A DNA stretch of 6,730 nucleotides from Comamonadaceae bacterium (GCA_947374485.1 CANCCF010000214.1:1-6730); one strand, 5' to 3'. Shown: positions 1 to 6,645, counted from the first letter of the stretch. Made by a program: numbers and translations. Notes: generated from the letters alone by a model not told the origin.

Positions 1-3000
1 CTTCATGGCCTCCAGCGACAAGAGGGGCTCGCCCTTTTTCACCTGCTGGCCCACCTTCACCGCCACCGTGACCACCATGCCGGGCATGGGTGCGCCCACG
101 TGATTCACGTTGCCCTCTTCGGCGCGCGCCTTGGCAGCCGCACCCTTGACGCCGGCCTTGGGCACACGCACCGTGCGCGGCTGGCCATTCAATTCGAAGA
201 AGACCTTTATTTTTCCTTCTTCATCGACACCGTCCGAGCGGCCGGTCTGGCGCACCACCAGGGTCTTGCCCTTGTCGATGTCGATGGACACTTCCTCGCG
301 GTCCAAGAGGCCGTAGAAGAACGGGGAGGTCGGCAGCAGCGACACATCGCTGAACTCGCGGCGGTGCTCGGCATAGTCCTTGAAGACCTTGGGGTACATC
401 AAATAAGACGCCAGGTCGGTGTCGCTGACTTTGCGGCCCACGGCGGCCTCCGCCTCTGCACGCTTGGCCTCCAGATCCACCGGCGGCAGGTGGTCACCCG
501 CGCGGCCCTGCACCGGGGCTTCCCCCTTGAGCACCTTGTGTTCCAGCGCCTTGGGAAAACCATCCGGCGGAAAGCCCAGCTCGCCCTTGAAGAGAGAAAC
601 CACGGAGTCGGGGAAGGCCACGTCGCGCTCCGGGTTGCCCACATCGGCCGGCTTGAGGTCGTTGGCCACCATGAACAGCGCCATGTCACCCACCACCTTG
701 GAAGTGGGTGTGACTTTGACGATGTCACCGAACAGCACATTCACATCGGCATAGGCTTTGGACACTTCCGGCCAGCGGTGCGCCAGGCCCATGGCACGGG
801 CCTGCTCGCGCAGGTTGGTGTACTGGCCGCCGGGCATTTCGTGGTTGTAGACGTCGGACGTGCCCGCACGCATGTCGGCCTCGAAAGGTGCATAAGCGCG
901 GCGCACGCCTTCCCAATAGTGCGAGAGCGCCTGCATGGCGTTCAGGTCCATGCCGGGGTCGCGCGCCGAGCCGCTCAGTGCTGCGGCAATCGAACCCAGG
1001 TTGGGTTGCGAGGTGAGGCCGCTCATGGCGTCGAGCGCGCCGTCCACCGCATCGCAACCGGCCTCGATCGCGGCCAGCACGCTGGCAGCCGAAATGCCGC
1101 TGGTGTCGTGGGTATGGAAGTGGATGGGCAGACCCACCTCTTGTTTGAGCACCCTTACCAGCTCGGCCGCAGCGCGCGGCTTGCAGACGCCGGCCATGTC
1201 CTTGATACCCAGAATATGCGCACCGGCTTTCTCCAGTTGCTTGGCCAAGCCCACGTAGTACTTCAGGTCGTACTTGGCTCTCGTGCCATCGAACAGGTCA
1301 CCGGTGTAGCAGAGTGCGCCTTCGCACAGCGCGCCACTTTCAATCACCGCGTCCATGGCCACGCGCATGTTGTCCACCCAGTTGAGCGAGTCGAACACGC
1401 GGAACACATCGACGCCGTTCTTGGCCGCCTGCTGCACAAAGTAGCGCACCACGTTGTCGGCGTAGTTGGTGTAGCCCACGGCATTCGACGCCCGCAAGAG
1501 CATCTGGAACAGGATGTTGGGTGTGGCCTCTCTCAAGCGCGCCAGCCGCTCCCAGGGGTCTTCCTTCAGAAAGCGCAGGGCCACGTCGAAGGTGGCGCCG
1601 CCCCAGCATTCCATGGAAAACAATGCGGGAAGCATGCGCGCGTAGTGCGGCGCAATCTGCTCCATGTCGTGACTGCGCATGCGCGTGGCAAACAGCGACT
1701 GGTGGGCGTCGCGCATGGTGGTGTCGGTGAGCAGCACCTGCGGCTGCTCCTTCATCCACTGCGCAAAGTCTTTGGCACCGAGCGCCTTGAAGGTGTCACG
1801 CGTGCCCTTCGGGATCGGCGCTGTCAAATCGCAGACCGGCTTGATGGGTGCGGCCAGTGGCAAGGCGGGCAGGGTGCGGCCCTTCATCTCCGGGTTGCCG
1901 TTGATGGCCACATCGCCCAGGAATTTCAGCAAGCGGGTGGCACGGTCACGCCGCTTCACAAAGTTGAACAACTCGGGCGTGGTGTCAATAAAGCGCGTGG
2001 TGCATTCGCCGCTGCGAAACAGCGGGTGCGCAATCACGTTTTCCAGGAATTGCAAGTTGGTGGAGAGCCCCCGCACACGGAACTCGCGCAAGGCGCGGTC
2101 CATGCGCGAGGCGGCTTCGTCCGGCGTATGGCCCCAGGCCGTGACCTTCACCAAGAGCGAGTCGTAATAGGGCGTGATCACCGCGCCGCCATAGGCCGTG
2201 CCCGCATCCAGGCGGATGCCAAAACCGGCCGCGCTGCGGTACACGCCAATCTTGCCGTAGTCGGGCGTGAAATTGTTTTCCGGGTCTTCGGTGGTGACGC
2301 GGCACTGCAGGGCGTGGCCGCGCAACGAGATGTCTTGCTGCAGCGGGATGAAGGAGTCTTCATCGCCCACGCTGGCGCCTTCGGTGACACGGATCTGCGC
2401 CTTGACGATGTCCACGCCGGTGACCACTTCGGTCACGGTGTGCTCGACCTGGATGCGCGGGTTCACCTCGATGAAGTAGTACTTGCCGGTGTCCACATCG
2501 AAGAGGTATTCGACGGTGCCGGCATGGGTGTAGTTCGCGGCACGGGCCAACCTCAAGGCCGACGCACAGAGTTCGGCGCGGGTGGCCGGATCCATGTAGG
2601 GCGCAGGCGCGCGCTCCACCACCTTCTGGTTGCGCCGCTGCACCGAGCAGTCGCGCTCGAACAAATGCACCAGGTTGCCGTGTTTATCACCCATCACCTG
2701 CACCTCGACGTGGCGGGCGCGGCGCACCAGCTTTTCGAGGTACACCTCGTCGTTGCCAAAGGCGGCCAGGGCCTCGCGCTGGGCCAGCTCCTTCATGGGC
2801 GCCAGGTCCGCTTCCGTTTCGATCACCCGCATGCCGCGGCCGCCGCCGCCCCAGCTGGCTTTGAGCATGAGCGGGTAGCCCACCTCCAGCGCCATTTTTT
2901 TGCAACCCTCGATGTCGTCCGGCAGTGCGGTGGTGGCAGGCACCACCGGCACATGGGCTGCCACGGCCACGGCGCGCGCCGCCACCTTGTTGCCCAAGGT

Positions 3001-3342
3001 GCGCATCACATCGCCGTTCGGCCCGATGAAGGCGATGCCCGCGGCGGCACAGGCATCGGCGAAGTCGGGGTTCTCGCTCAGAAAACCGTAGCCGGGGTGG
3101 ATGGCGTCCACCTCCGCCTCCTTGGCGATACGAATAATGTCGGCAATGTCCAGGTAGGCCGAGATCGGCTTTTTGCCGGCCCCCACCAGATACGACTCGT
3201 CGGCCTTGAAGCGGTGCAGGGCAAAGCGATCTTCATTGGAGTAAATGGCCACGGTGCGTATGCCCATTTCGGAGGCGGCACGCAGCACGCGGATGGCAAT
3301 TTCACTGCGGTTGGCGACCAGGATGCTTTTGATTTTTTTCAT
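1..3342 (-). CDS. pyc: Pyruvate carboxylase, single-chain biotin enzyme (C-terminus cut by window edge)
   Basis: Cytoplasmic anaplerotic enzyme that makes oxaloacetate from pyruvate, bicarbonate and ATP. I translated 1114 codons without a stop. The N-terminus MKKIKSILVANRSEIAIRV is a typical biotin carboxylase start. Biotin carboxylase domain (about 1-450): HPGYGFLSEN near 82-91, the ATP-grasp Gly-rich loop K161-ASWGGGGRGM, and E292-VNPRIQVEH with R296 and probable catalytic E300. Carboxyltransferase domain (about 530-800): D545 in TTMRDAHQS, R617 in QMLLRASN, carboxylated K714 in GIKDMAG, and metal ligands H743/H745 in HFHTHD. T878 in KVTPTSKVV matches the catalytic Thr. From memory, these sit four residues below the Rhizobium etli numbering. 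The biotinyl domain APMPGMVV...LSLEAMK ends with K1114 at positions 3-1, so about 30-40 residues lie outside the window. This is a window cut, not a biological truncation. There is no strong Shine-Dalgarno before the ATG. The gene is divergent from the small plus-strand genes. Confidence 0.97.
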   Translation of the reverse strand, partial: MKKIKSILVANRSEIAIRVLRAASEMGIRTVAIYSNEDRFALHRFKADESYLVGAGKKPISAYLDIADIIRIAKEAEVDAIHPGYGFLSENPDFADACAAAGIAFIGPNGDVMRTLGNKVAARAVAVAAHVPVVPATTALPDDIEGCKKMALEVGYPLMLKASWGGGGRGMRVIETEADLAPMKELAQREALAAFGNDEVYLEKLVRRARHVEVQVMGDKHGNLVHLFERDCSVQRRNQKVVERAPAPYMDPATRAELCASALRLARAANYTHAGTVEYLFDVDTGKYYFIEVNPRIQVEHTVTEVVTGVDIVKAQIRVTEGASVGDEDSFIPLQQDISLRGHALQCRVTTEDPENNFTPDYGKIGVYRSAAGFGIRLDAGTAYGGAVITPYYDSLLVKVTAWGHTPDEAASRMDRALREFRVRGLSTNLQFLENVIAHPLFRSGECTTRFIDTTPELFNFVKRRDRATRLLKFLGDVAINGNPEMKGRTLPALPLAAPIKPVCDLTAPIPKGTRDTFKALGAKDFAQWMKEQPQVLLTDTTMRDAHQSLFATRMRSHDMEQIAPHYARMLPALFSMECWGGATFDVALRFLKEDPWERLARLREATPNILFQMLLRASNAVGYTNYADNVVRYFVQQAAKNGVDVFRVFDSLNWVDNMRVAMDAVIESGALCEGALCYTGDLFDGTRAKYDLKYYVGLAKQLEKAGAHILGIKDMAGVCKPRAAAELVRVLKQEVGLPIHFHTHDTSGISAASVLAAIEAGCDAVDGALDAMSGLTSQPNLGSIAAALSGSARDPGMDLNAMQALSHYWEGVRRAYAPFEADMRAGTSDVYNHEMPGGQYTNLREQARAMGLAHRWPEVSKAYADVNVLFGDIVKVTPTSKVVGDMALFMVANDLKPADVGNPERDVAFPDSVVSLFKGELGFPPDGFPKALEHKVLKGEAPVQGRAGDHLPPVDLEAKRAEAEAAVGRKVSDTDLASYLMYPKVFKDYAEHRREFSDVSLLPTSPFFYGLLDREEVSIDIDKGKTLVVRQTGRSDGVDEEGKIKVFFELNGQPRTVRVPKAGVKGAAAKARAEEGNVNHVGAPMPGMVVTVAVKVGQQVKKGEPLLSLEAMK

Positions 3343-3439
3343 GGTGTGGTGGGTTGGGAGGCTGGTGTGCCGCCATGCAAATTTCGTGCCTTGGGCACTC
3401 GCAAGGGTGGCGCAGGTCGCGCACGGGCCCATGGTCTGG

Positions 3440-3455
3440 ATTGCGAATTCGCAAT
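3440..3455. promoter_or_regulatory. Perfect 16-bp palindrome, candidate operator
   Basis: ATTGCGAATTCGCAAT reads identically on both strands. It lies about 98 bp upstream of the pyc start and about 57 bp upstream of the DUF3597 gene start. A gapless palindrome in a divergent promoter region suits a dimeric transcription factor site. I cannot assign a regulator family. Confidence 0.4.
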
Positions 3456-3500
3456 GGCACAGGCCTCCTGCTGGCTAGCATGAATTTTCAATGCGCAGCC

Positions 3501-3506
3501 AAGGAG
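3501..3506 (+). promoter_or_regulatory. Shine-Dalgarno AAGGAG of the DUF3597 gene
   Basis: AAGGAG sits 6 nt before the ATG at 3513. It decides the start against the longer in-frame extension, which reaches back into the intergenic region. Confidence 0.85.
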
Positions 3507-3512
3507 CACACC

Positions 3513-3917
3513 ATGGGATTCTTCAGCAAGATGCTCGAAAAACTGGGTTTTCACTCGGATGTGGCTGCAGCGGCTGCCACGTCGGCAGTAGCCGATACCC
3601 CTGCGGCACCCGCTGCACCCGATACCGGCAGTGCACCCCCGGCCCCGCCGATGCCAGAAGTCGATGTGGTGGCCCAGCTCGAACAGCGCGCAGCGGCCAA
3701 TCCACAAAAGCTCAACTGGCAAACCTCCATCGTCGACCTGCTCAAGCTGCTCGACATGGACAGCAGCCTGGAGGCGCGCCGGGCCCTGGCCACCGAACTA
3801 GCTTGTCCGCCCAGCGTGATGGCGGACTCCGCCAGCATGAACACCTGGCTGCACCAGGAGGTGCTGGCACGCATTGCGGCCAATGGCGGCAATGTGCCCG
3901 CCAGCCTGTTGCACTGA
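3513..3917 (+). CDS. DUF3597 domain-containing protein
   Basis: A protein of 134 residues. The N-terminal MGFFSKMLEKLGF helix and the C-terminal part (VDVVAQLEQRAAANPQKLNW, then SIVDLLKLLDMDSSLEARR, then MNTWLHQEVLARIAANGGNVPASLL) match my memory of the DUF3597 family, whose biochemical role is unknown. Between them (about residues 17-49) lies a low-complexity Ala/Pro linker with no predicted fold, so the protein looks like a short N-terminal helix tethered to a compact helical domain at about 50-134. There is no signal peptide and no long hydrophobic segment, so it is probably cytoplasmic. The start is fixed by AAGGAG 6 nt upstream. It is followed after 29 bp by the GlsB-like membrane protein gene and probably shares a transcript with it. 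Family assignment is confident; function is unassigned. Confidence 0.9.
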   Translation: MGFFSKMLEKLGFHSDVAAAAATSAVADTPAAPAAPDTGSAPPAPPMPEVDVVAQLEQRAAANPQKLNWQTSIVDLLKLLDMDSSLEARRALATELACPPSVMADSASMNTWLHQEVLARIAANGGNVPASLLH

Positions 3918-3933
3918 ACTTTGATCACCTAAG

Positions 3934-3940
3934 AAAGGAG
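3934..3940 (+). promoter_or_regulatory. Shine-Dalgarno AAAGGAG of the GlsB-like gene
   Basis: AAAGGAG lies 6 nt before the ATG at 3947, within the 29-bp gap after the DUF3597 stop codon. It supports an independently translated second cistron and rules out the longer upstream extension in this frame. Confidence 0.85.
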
Positions 3941-3946
3941 TTGCGT

Positions 3947-4201
3947 ATGCACTGGATCATTACCCTGGTCATTGGCGGCATCGTCGGTTGGCTGGCCAGC
4001 CTGATCATGAAAACCGACGCGCAAATGGGCTGGATTGCCAATGTGGTGATCGGCGTGGTGGGTTCGCTCCTGGGCTACTGGGTGGCCGGGCTGCTGGGCG
4101 TGGTGGCGGTGGGCAGCCTGTTGCGTTTTGCGATCGCTGTGGCGGGTGCTGCCTTGCTGATTTTCATCCTCAGCATGCTGGGTGTGTACCCCAAACCCTG
4201 A
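3947..4201 (+). CDS. GlsB/YeaQ/YmgE family (transglycosylase-associated) membrane protein
   Basis: A very hydrophobic protein of 84 residues with three predicted membrane helices: about 3-20 (IITLVIGGIVGWLASLIM), 28-54 (Gly-rich, NVVIGVVGSLLGYWVAGLLG) and 58-79. The GGIVGWLASLIM and GWIANVVIGVVGSLLG signatures, with small-residue packing motifs in helices 1 and 2, match the family named GlsB/YeaQ/YmgE or 'transglycosylase-associated protein'. These are small inner-membrane proteins linked to stress responses in several bacteria; their molecular activity is not established. The third helix ends near the C-terminus (LSMLGVYPKP). The start is supported by AAAGGAG at 6-nt spacing. It lies directly downstream of the DUF3597 gene, probably in the same operon. 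A weak 5-bp hairpin, CGGCA/TGCCG (4203-4218), follows the stop codon without a T tract. Confidence 0.9.
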   Translation: MHWIITLVIGGIVGWLASLIMKTDAQMGWIANVVIGVVGSLLGYWVAGLLGVVAVGSLLRFAIAVAGAALLIFILSMLGVYPKP

Positions 4202-4445
4202 GCGGCACCATGCTGCCGACACCCGCCTGGCACACAATCCCTTACAAATTTCCGGTCGGTAAAAGTGATTGTGCTGGCCGGTTAGCGCAAATTTGACCGT
4301 TTCGGCCTGATAGTTGCGGCTGCCAATGCCGGGAGGGCCATTGCTTGGCATTAGCATGGCACCACGCATGAATGCCGAAGCAGCAAAATACAAATCCTCA
4401 AAACAACGTCCGCACGTATGGGGCCAAACCAAAACGCCGTGGCGC
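4202..4445. other. Intergenic/leader region before the TonB/TolA-like gene
   Basis: These 244 bp hold no gene I can support. They contain the weak hairpin at 4203-4218, an AAATTT-rich stretch with inverted CGGTC (4253-4257) and GACCG (4295-4299), an inverted-repeat cluster (4321-4352) and an A-rich stretch (about 4379-4412). Any promoter for the downstream gene should be here, but no convincing -35/-10 pair is visible: TTGACC at 4293-4298 has no good partner at 16-18 bp. The frame of the downstream gene stays open back to about 4314, so part of this region may be coding if a start upstream of 4446 is used. Confidence 0.5.
4321..4352. repeat. Overlapping inverted repeats (TGCCAA/TTGGCA, AATGCC/GGCATT)
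   Basis: TGCCAA (4321-4326) is inverted as TTGGCA (4345-4350) with an 18-bp gap. AATGCC (4325-4330) is inverted as GGCATT (4347-4352). CAATG (4324-4328) pairs with CATTG (4339-4343) in a competing hairpin. The segment could be an operator or a structured mRNA leader. The repeats are visible; any function is inference. Confidence 0.35.
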
Positions 4446-6596
4446 ATGCCCGAGTCGCGTTTGTTGGCTGGCGTGCTCTTGTCGTTGGTGGTGCACGGGC
4501 TGCTGTTGACGCTGCAGTTTGACATGGCAGGTCTGGGCCTGCCCGACAGCCTGTTCAGCGATACCGGGCGGCGCGGTGTGGAGGCACCGATTGCTGTCCG
4601 GCTCGAGCCTCTGCCAGAACCCGCACCCGTACCCACACCCACACCGCCCGCCGCGCAAGTGGTCACGGAGCTGACGGTGCGCCAGCCACCCCCCGCGCCG
4701 GCGGCCAAGCCTGTGCGCCCACCCAAGCCCGCACCCAAGCGCGTACCGGAACCCGCACCCCTAGCCCAACCCGATACAGCCCCGCCCGAACCGAGCGCCA
4801 CAAGCGAGGCGACCCAGGTCGATGTGCAACGCGAGGAGCAGGCACAACAGGCAGCGGCAGACCGGGCCGCAGCGCAAGAGACTGCCAAACAGGAGGCGGC
4901 CCGGCAGGAGGCTTTGAAACAGGAAGCCGCGCGGCAAGAGGCCCTGCGCCAGGAGGCCGCACGCCAGGCCGCCGCGCAGCTGGAAATCGCCAGGCAGGAA
5001 TTGCGCAGGCTCGAGCAGGTGCGCCAGGACAACCTGAAGCAGGAGCAGGCCAAACAGGAAGCGCAACGCCAGGAATCTGCACGTCAGGAATCGGCGCGGG
5101 TGGCAGCCGCGCAGCAGGAAGCCACCCGCCTGGAGGCCGCGCGCCAGGCCACCGCACTGCAGGAAGCCACCAGGCTGGAGGCCCAGCGGGCGGAGGTGAT
5201 TCGCCAGGACCTGCTCAAGCAGGAAACCGCCCGGCAGGATGCACTGCGCGTGGAGGCCGCGCGCCAGGAAGCACTGCGGGTCGCAGCCGCACAGCAGGAG
5301 GCCACCCGGCTGGAGGCCCAACGCCGGGAAGTGGCGCGCCTGGCTGCGGCACAGCAAGAGGCCACACGGCTGGAAGCACAGCAGCAGGAAGAGTCACGGC
5401 AACAAGCCGCACAGCAGGAGGCGGTGCGCCAGGCTGAACGCCGGCAAGAGGCACTCAAGCAAGAGCTGGCGCGCCAATATGCTGCCCAGCAAGAGGCCAC
5501 CCGACAGGAAGCCCAGCGGGCCGAAGCCGCCCGGCAGGAAGCCCAGCGTCAGGAGGCGCAGAAGCAGGAGGCCCAGAAGCAGGAGTTGGCCCGCGCGGCC
5601 GCCGCGCAGCAGGAAGCCGCACGCACCGAGGCAGAGCGCCTGGAGGCCACCCGGCAAGCCGAAGCCCGACAACGCGAACAGGCCCAGCAGGCCAAACAGG
5701 ACGCCGCTCGACAGGACGCTGCACGACAAGAGGCGGCGCGACAGGACGCCCAGAGGCAACAGGAAGCCAACCGCCAGGAGGCGCTGCGGCAACAGTCCTT
5801 GCAGCAGGAAGCACAACGCCAGGAGACTGCGCGGCAAGATGCGCAGCGCGCGGCAACTGCCGCTGCTGCTGCGGCCGCCGCCAATGCCGCTGCCGCTGCT
5901 GCGGATGCCGAGCGCCAGCAGGCTGCGCGCCAGGCAGCCGCAGCCCAACAGGAAGCAGCACGGCAGGAGGCCGCCAGGCTGGAGGGTCAACGCCAGGCTG
6001 CAGCGCAGCAAGAGTCAGCGCGCCAGGCAGCTGCCTTGCAACAGCAGCAGCAAGATGCAGCCAGGCAAGAGGCACAACGGCAGGATCTGGCCAGGCAAGA
6101 GCTTGCCAGGCAACAAGCGGCCCGCGCTGCGGCCGAGCAAGCCGCCCGCGCTGCAGCCGAGCAGGCGGCCGCGCTGCAGCGCCAGCAAGCGGCACGCGTG
6201 CCGGATCTGCCCACGGAATTGCCGGCCGAGAAGCCGCGCAAGCGCACCCTGATTGGCCGGGCCGATCTGGACGAGCGTCTGGCGGTGTATGCCGAAAGCT
6301 GGAGCCAGCGGGTGCAGCTCAATGCGGAATTCGAGTTTCTGGAGGCTGCCAAAAACGGCCCCTACACCAACCCGATCGTGGCCGTCACCCTGAACAAAGA
6401 CGGCAGTGTGGAGAGCGTGGTGTTCAAGCGCTCCAGTGGCACTGCCGCCATTGACGACGCCATCCGCATCATCATCGCCTCACTGGCGCCTTACCGGCGC
6501 ATACCCGCCGACCTGGCGCTGGACTATGACGTGGTGGAAGTCACACGCCTGTGGACTTTCAGCAGCGGCCTGCGCCTGACCAAAACCAACCGCTAA
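4446..6596 (+). CDS. TonB/TolA-like energy transducer with an exceptionally long pentad-repeat helix
   Basis: A protein of 716 residues from ATG 4446. Order of parts: (1) a single membrane anchor, about 6-25 (LLAGVLLSLVVHGLLLTL), with S13-x3-H17, the Ser/His spacing known in TonB and TolA anchors for contact with ExbBD or TolQR; (2) a Pro-rich stretch, about 54-117 (EPLPEPAPVPTPTPP, PPKPAPKRVPEPAP), as in TonB; (3) an Ala/Gln/Arg/Glu helix, about 122-584, mostly pentads of type A-x-R-Q-E, like an enlarged TolA domain II; (4) a TonB-C-like domain, about 610-716 (ERLAVYAESW, VTLNKDGSVESVVFKRSSG, AAIDDAIRIIIASLAPYRRIPADLA, VVEVTRLWTF). Expected topology is N-in, with the bulk in the periplasm. 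It is far longer than E. coli TonB (about 240) or TolA (about 420). The start is uncertain: in-frame ATGs at 4326, 4356 and 4368 also exist and none has a good Shine-Dalgarno. I chose 4446 because the anchor follows immediately and the upstream codons are A-rich, unlike the gene. Whether it serves transport, Tol-like envelope work or something else is not visible, since no motor genes are nearby. Confidence 0.85.
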   Translation: MPESRLLAGVLLSLVVHGLLLTLQFDMAGLGLPDSLFSDTGRRGVEAPIAVRLEPLPEPAPVPTPTPPAAQVVTELTVRQPPPAPAAKPVRPPKPAPKRVPEPAPLAQPDTAPPEPSATSEATQVDVQREEQAQQAAADRAAAQETAKQEAARQEALKQEAARQEALRQEAARQAAAQLEIARQELRRLEQVRQDNLKQEQAKQEAQRQESARQESARVAAAQQEATRLEAARQATALQEATRLEAQRAEVIRQDLLKQETARQDALRVEAARQEALRVAAAQQEATRLEAQRREVARLAAAQQEATRLEAQQQEESRQQAAQQEAVRQAERRQEALKQELARQYAAQQEATRQEAQRAEAARQEAQRQEAQKQEAQKQELARAAAAQQEAARTEAERLEATRQAEARQREQAQQAKQDAARQDAARQEAARQDAQRQQEANRQEALRQQSLQQEAQRQETARQDAQRAATAAAAAAAANAAAAAADAERQQAARQAAAAQQEAARQEAARLEGQRQAAAQQESARQAAALQQQQQDAARQEAQRQDLARQELARQQAARAAAEQAARAAAEQAAALQRQQAARVPDLPTELPAEKPRKRTLIGRADLDERLAVYAESWSQRVQLNAEFEFLEAAKNGPYTNPIVAVTLNKDGSVESVVFKRSSGTAAIDDAIRIIIASLAPYRRIPADLALDYDVVEVTRLWTFSSGLRLTKTNR
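4881..5675 (+). repeat. 53 in-register pentapeptide (15-bp) repeats
   Basis: Residues 146-410 of the TonB/TolA-like protein divide into 53 consecutive 5-residue units without a gap (795 nt = 53 x 15). Examples are TAKQE, AARQE, ALKQE, ATRLE and AQRAE. Position 3 is mostly Arg/Lys, position 4 mostly Gln/Leu, position 5 mostly Glu/Asp, positions 1-2 mostly Ala or small/hydrophobic. The register slips by one residue at EQAQ (5676-5687) and resumes at QAKQD (5688), with further slips later. The period is five, not the heptad of classical coiled coils. Confidence 0.9.
5271..5390 (+). repeat. Tandem pair of 60-bp (20-residue) units inside the pentad array
   Basis: Units 5271-5330 and 5331-5390 share the 13-residue core AAAQQEATRLEAQ (5283-5321 and 5343-5381). 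An earlier copy of the first 12 core residues lies at 5103-5138. The two tandem cores differ at seven bases, all synonymous, so the protein sequence is conserved while the DNA has diverged. Confidence 0.8.
5850..5903 (+). repeat. Poly-alanine interruption of the helix
   Basis: Residues 469-486 read AAT, then eight Ala, one Asn and six Ala, encoded by mixed GCN codons rather than one reiterated triplet. Charged residues are absent, in contrast to the flanking Arg/Glu pentads. A short Gln run (five codons, 6039-6053) follows further on. Confidence 0.85.
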
Positions 6597-6607
6597 AAAA
6601 TAACCCG

Positions 6608-6645
6608 GCGACCCAGAGGCAGTGGGGAAGCGTGGGGGCAATGTT
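6608..6645 (+). repeat. Intergenic 38-bp repeat, copy 1
   Basis: It starts 12 bp after the stop codon of the TonB/TolA-like gene. It matches the copy at 6693-6730 at 34 of 38 positions with no gap, starting GCGACCCA and containing AGCGTGGGGGCAA. It resembles GC-rich dispersed intergenic repeats that I associate with comamonad genomes (recall, not checked). Confidence 0.8.

Larger units (their letters stand above)
3343..3512. promoter_or_regulatory. Divergent intergenic region, pyc / DUF3597 gene
   Basis: These 170 bp between two divergent start codons must hold the pyc promoter and probably that of the DUF3597 gene. No convincing sigma-70 pair is visible for either direction. The best minus-strand candidate is TTGCGA then TTTGCA with a 17-bp spacer, and its -10 match is poor. 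The region contains a perfect 16-bp palindrome (3440-3455) and a small hairpin, GTGCC-TTG-GGCAC (3386-3398), which would lie in the pyc leader if transcription starts upstream of it. Calling it regulatory is inference from position. Confidence 0.5.

Noticed and set aside
1..3. Truncated pyc pseudogene
   Set aside because: The frame is open to the last base and stops exactly at the biotin lysine only because the window ends there. All catalytic motifs checked are intact.
3455..3471. Possible sigma-54 promoter starting TGGCAC
   Set aside because: The -24-like TGGCAC is present, but the required GC of the -12 element is displaced by two bases and TTGC is absent.
100..3483. Plus-strand open frame of 1127 codons opposite pyc
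   Set aside because: It is an antisense shadow of a verified pyruvate carboxylase with GC-rich third positions. The translation is His/Arg/Val-rich with no recognisable domain, and it has no Shine-Dalgarno.
3929..5053. Minus-strand 374-codon open frame over the GlsB-like gene and the start of the large gene
   Set aside because: Its two ends are Ala/Ser/Arg-rich or His/Gln-rich shadows of the plus-strand genes. The central part over 4210-4380 looks less biased but shows no family I recognise and no independent start signal.
4881..5675. CRISPR-like or tandem-repeat DNA array
   Set aside because: The 15-bp periodicity is degenerate at the DNA level, has no spacer structure, and follows the reading frame, so it is protein-coding repetition.
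4761..6352. Several long open frames on the minus strand and in another plus frame across the repeat region
   Set aside because: The near-absence of stops follows from reiterated CAG/GAG/GCC/CGC codons. The products are low-complexity Leu/Cys/Ser/Arg shadows of the pentad repeats.
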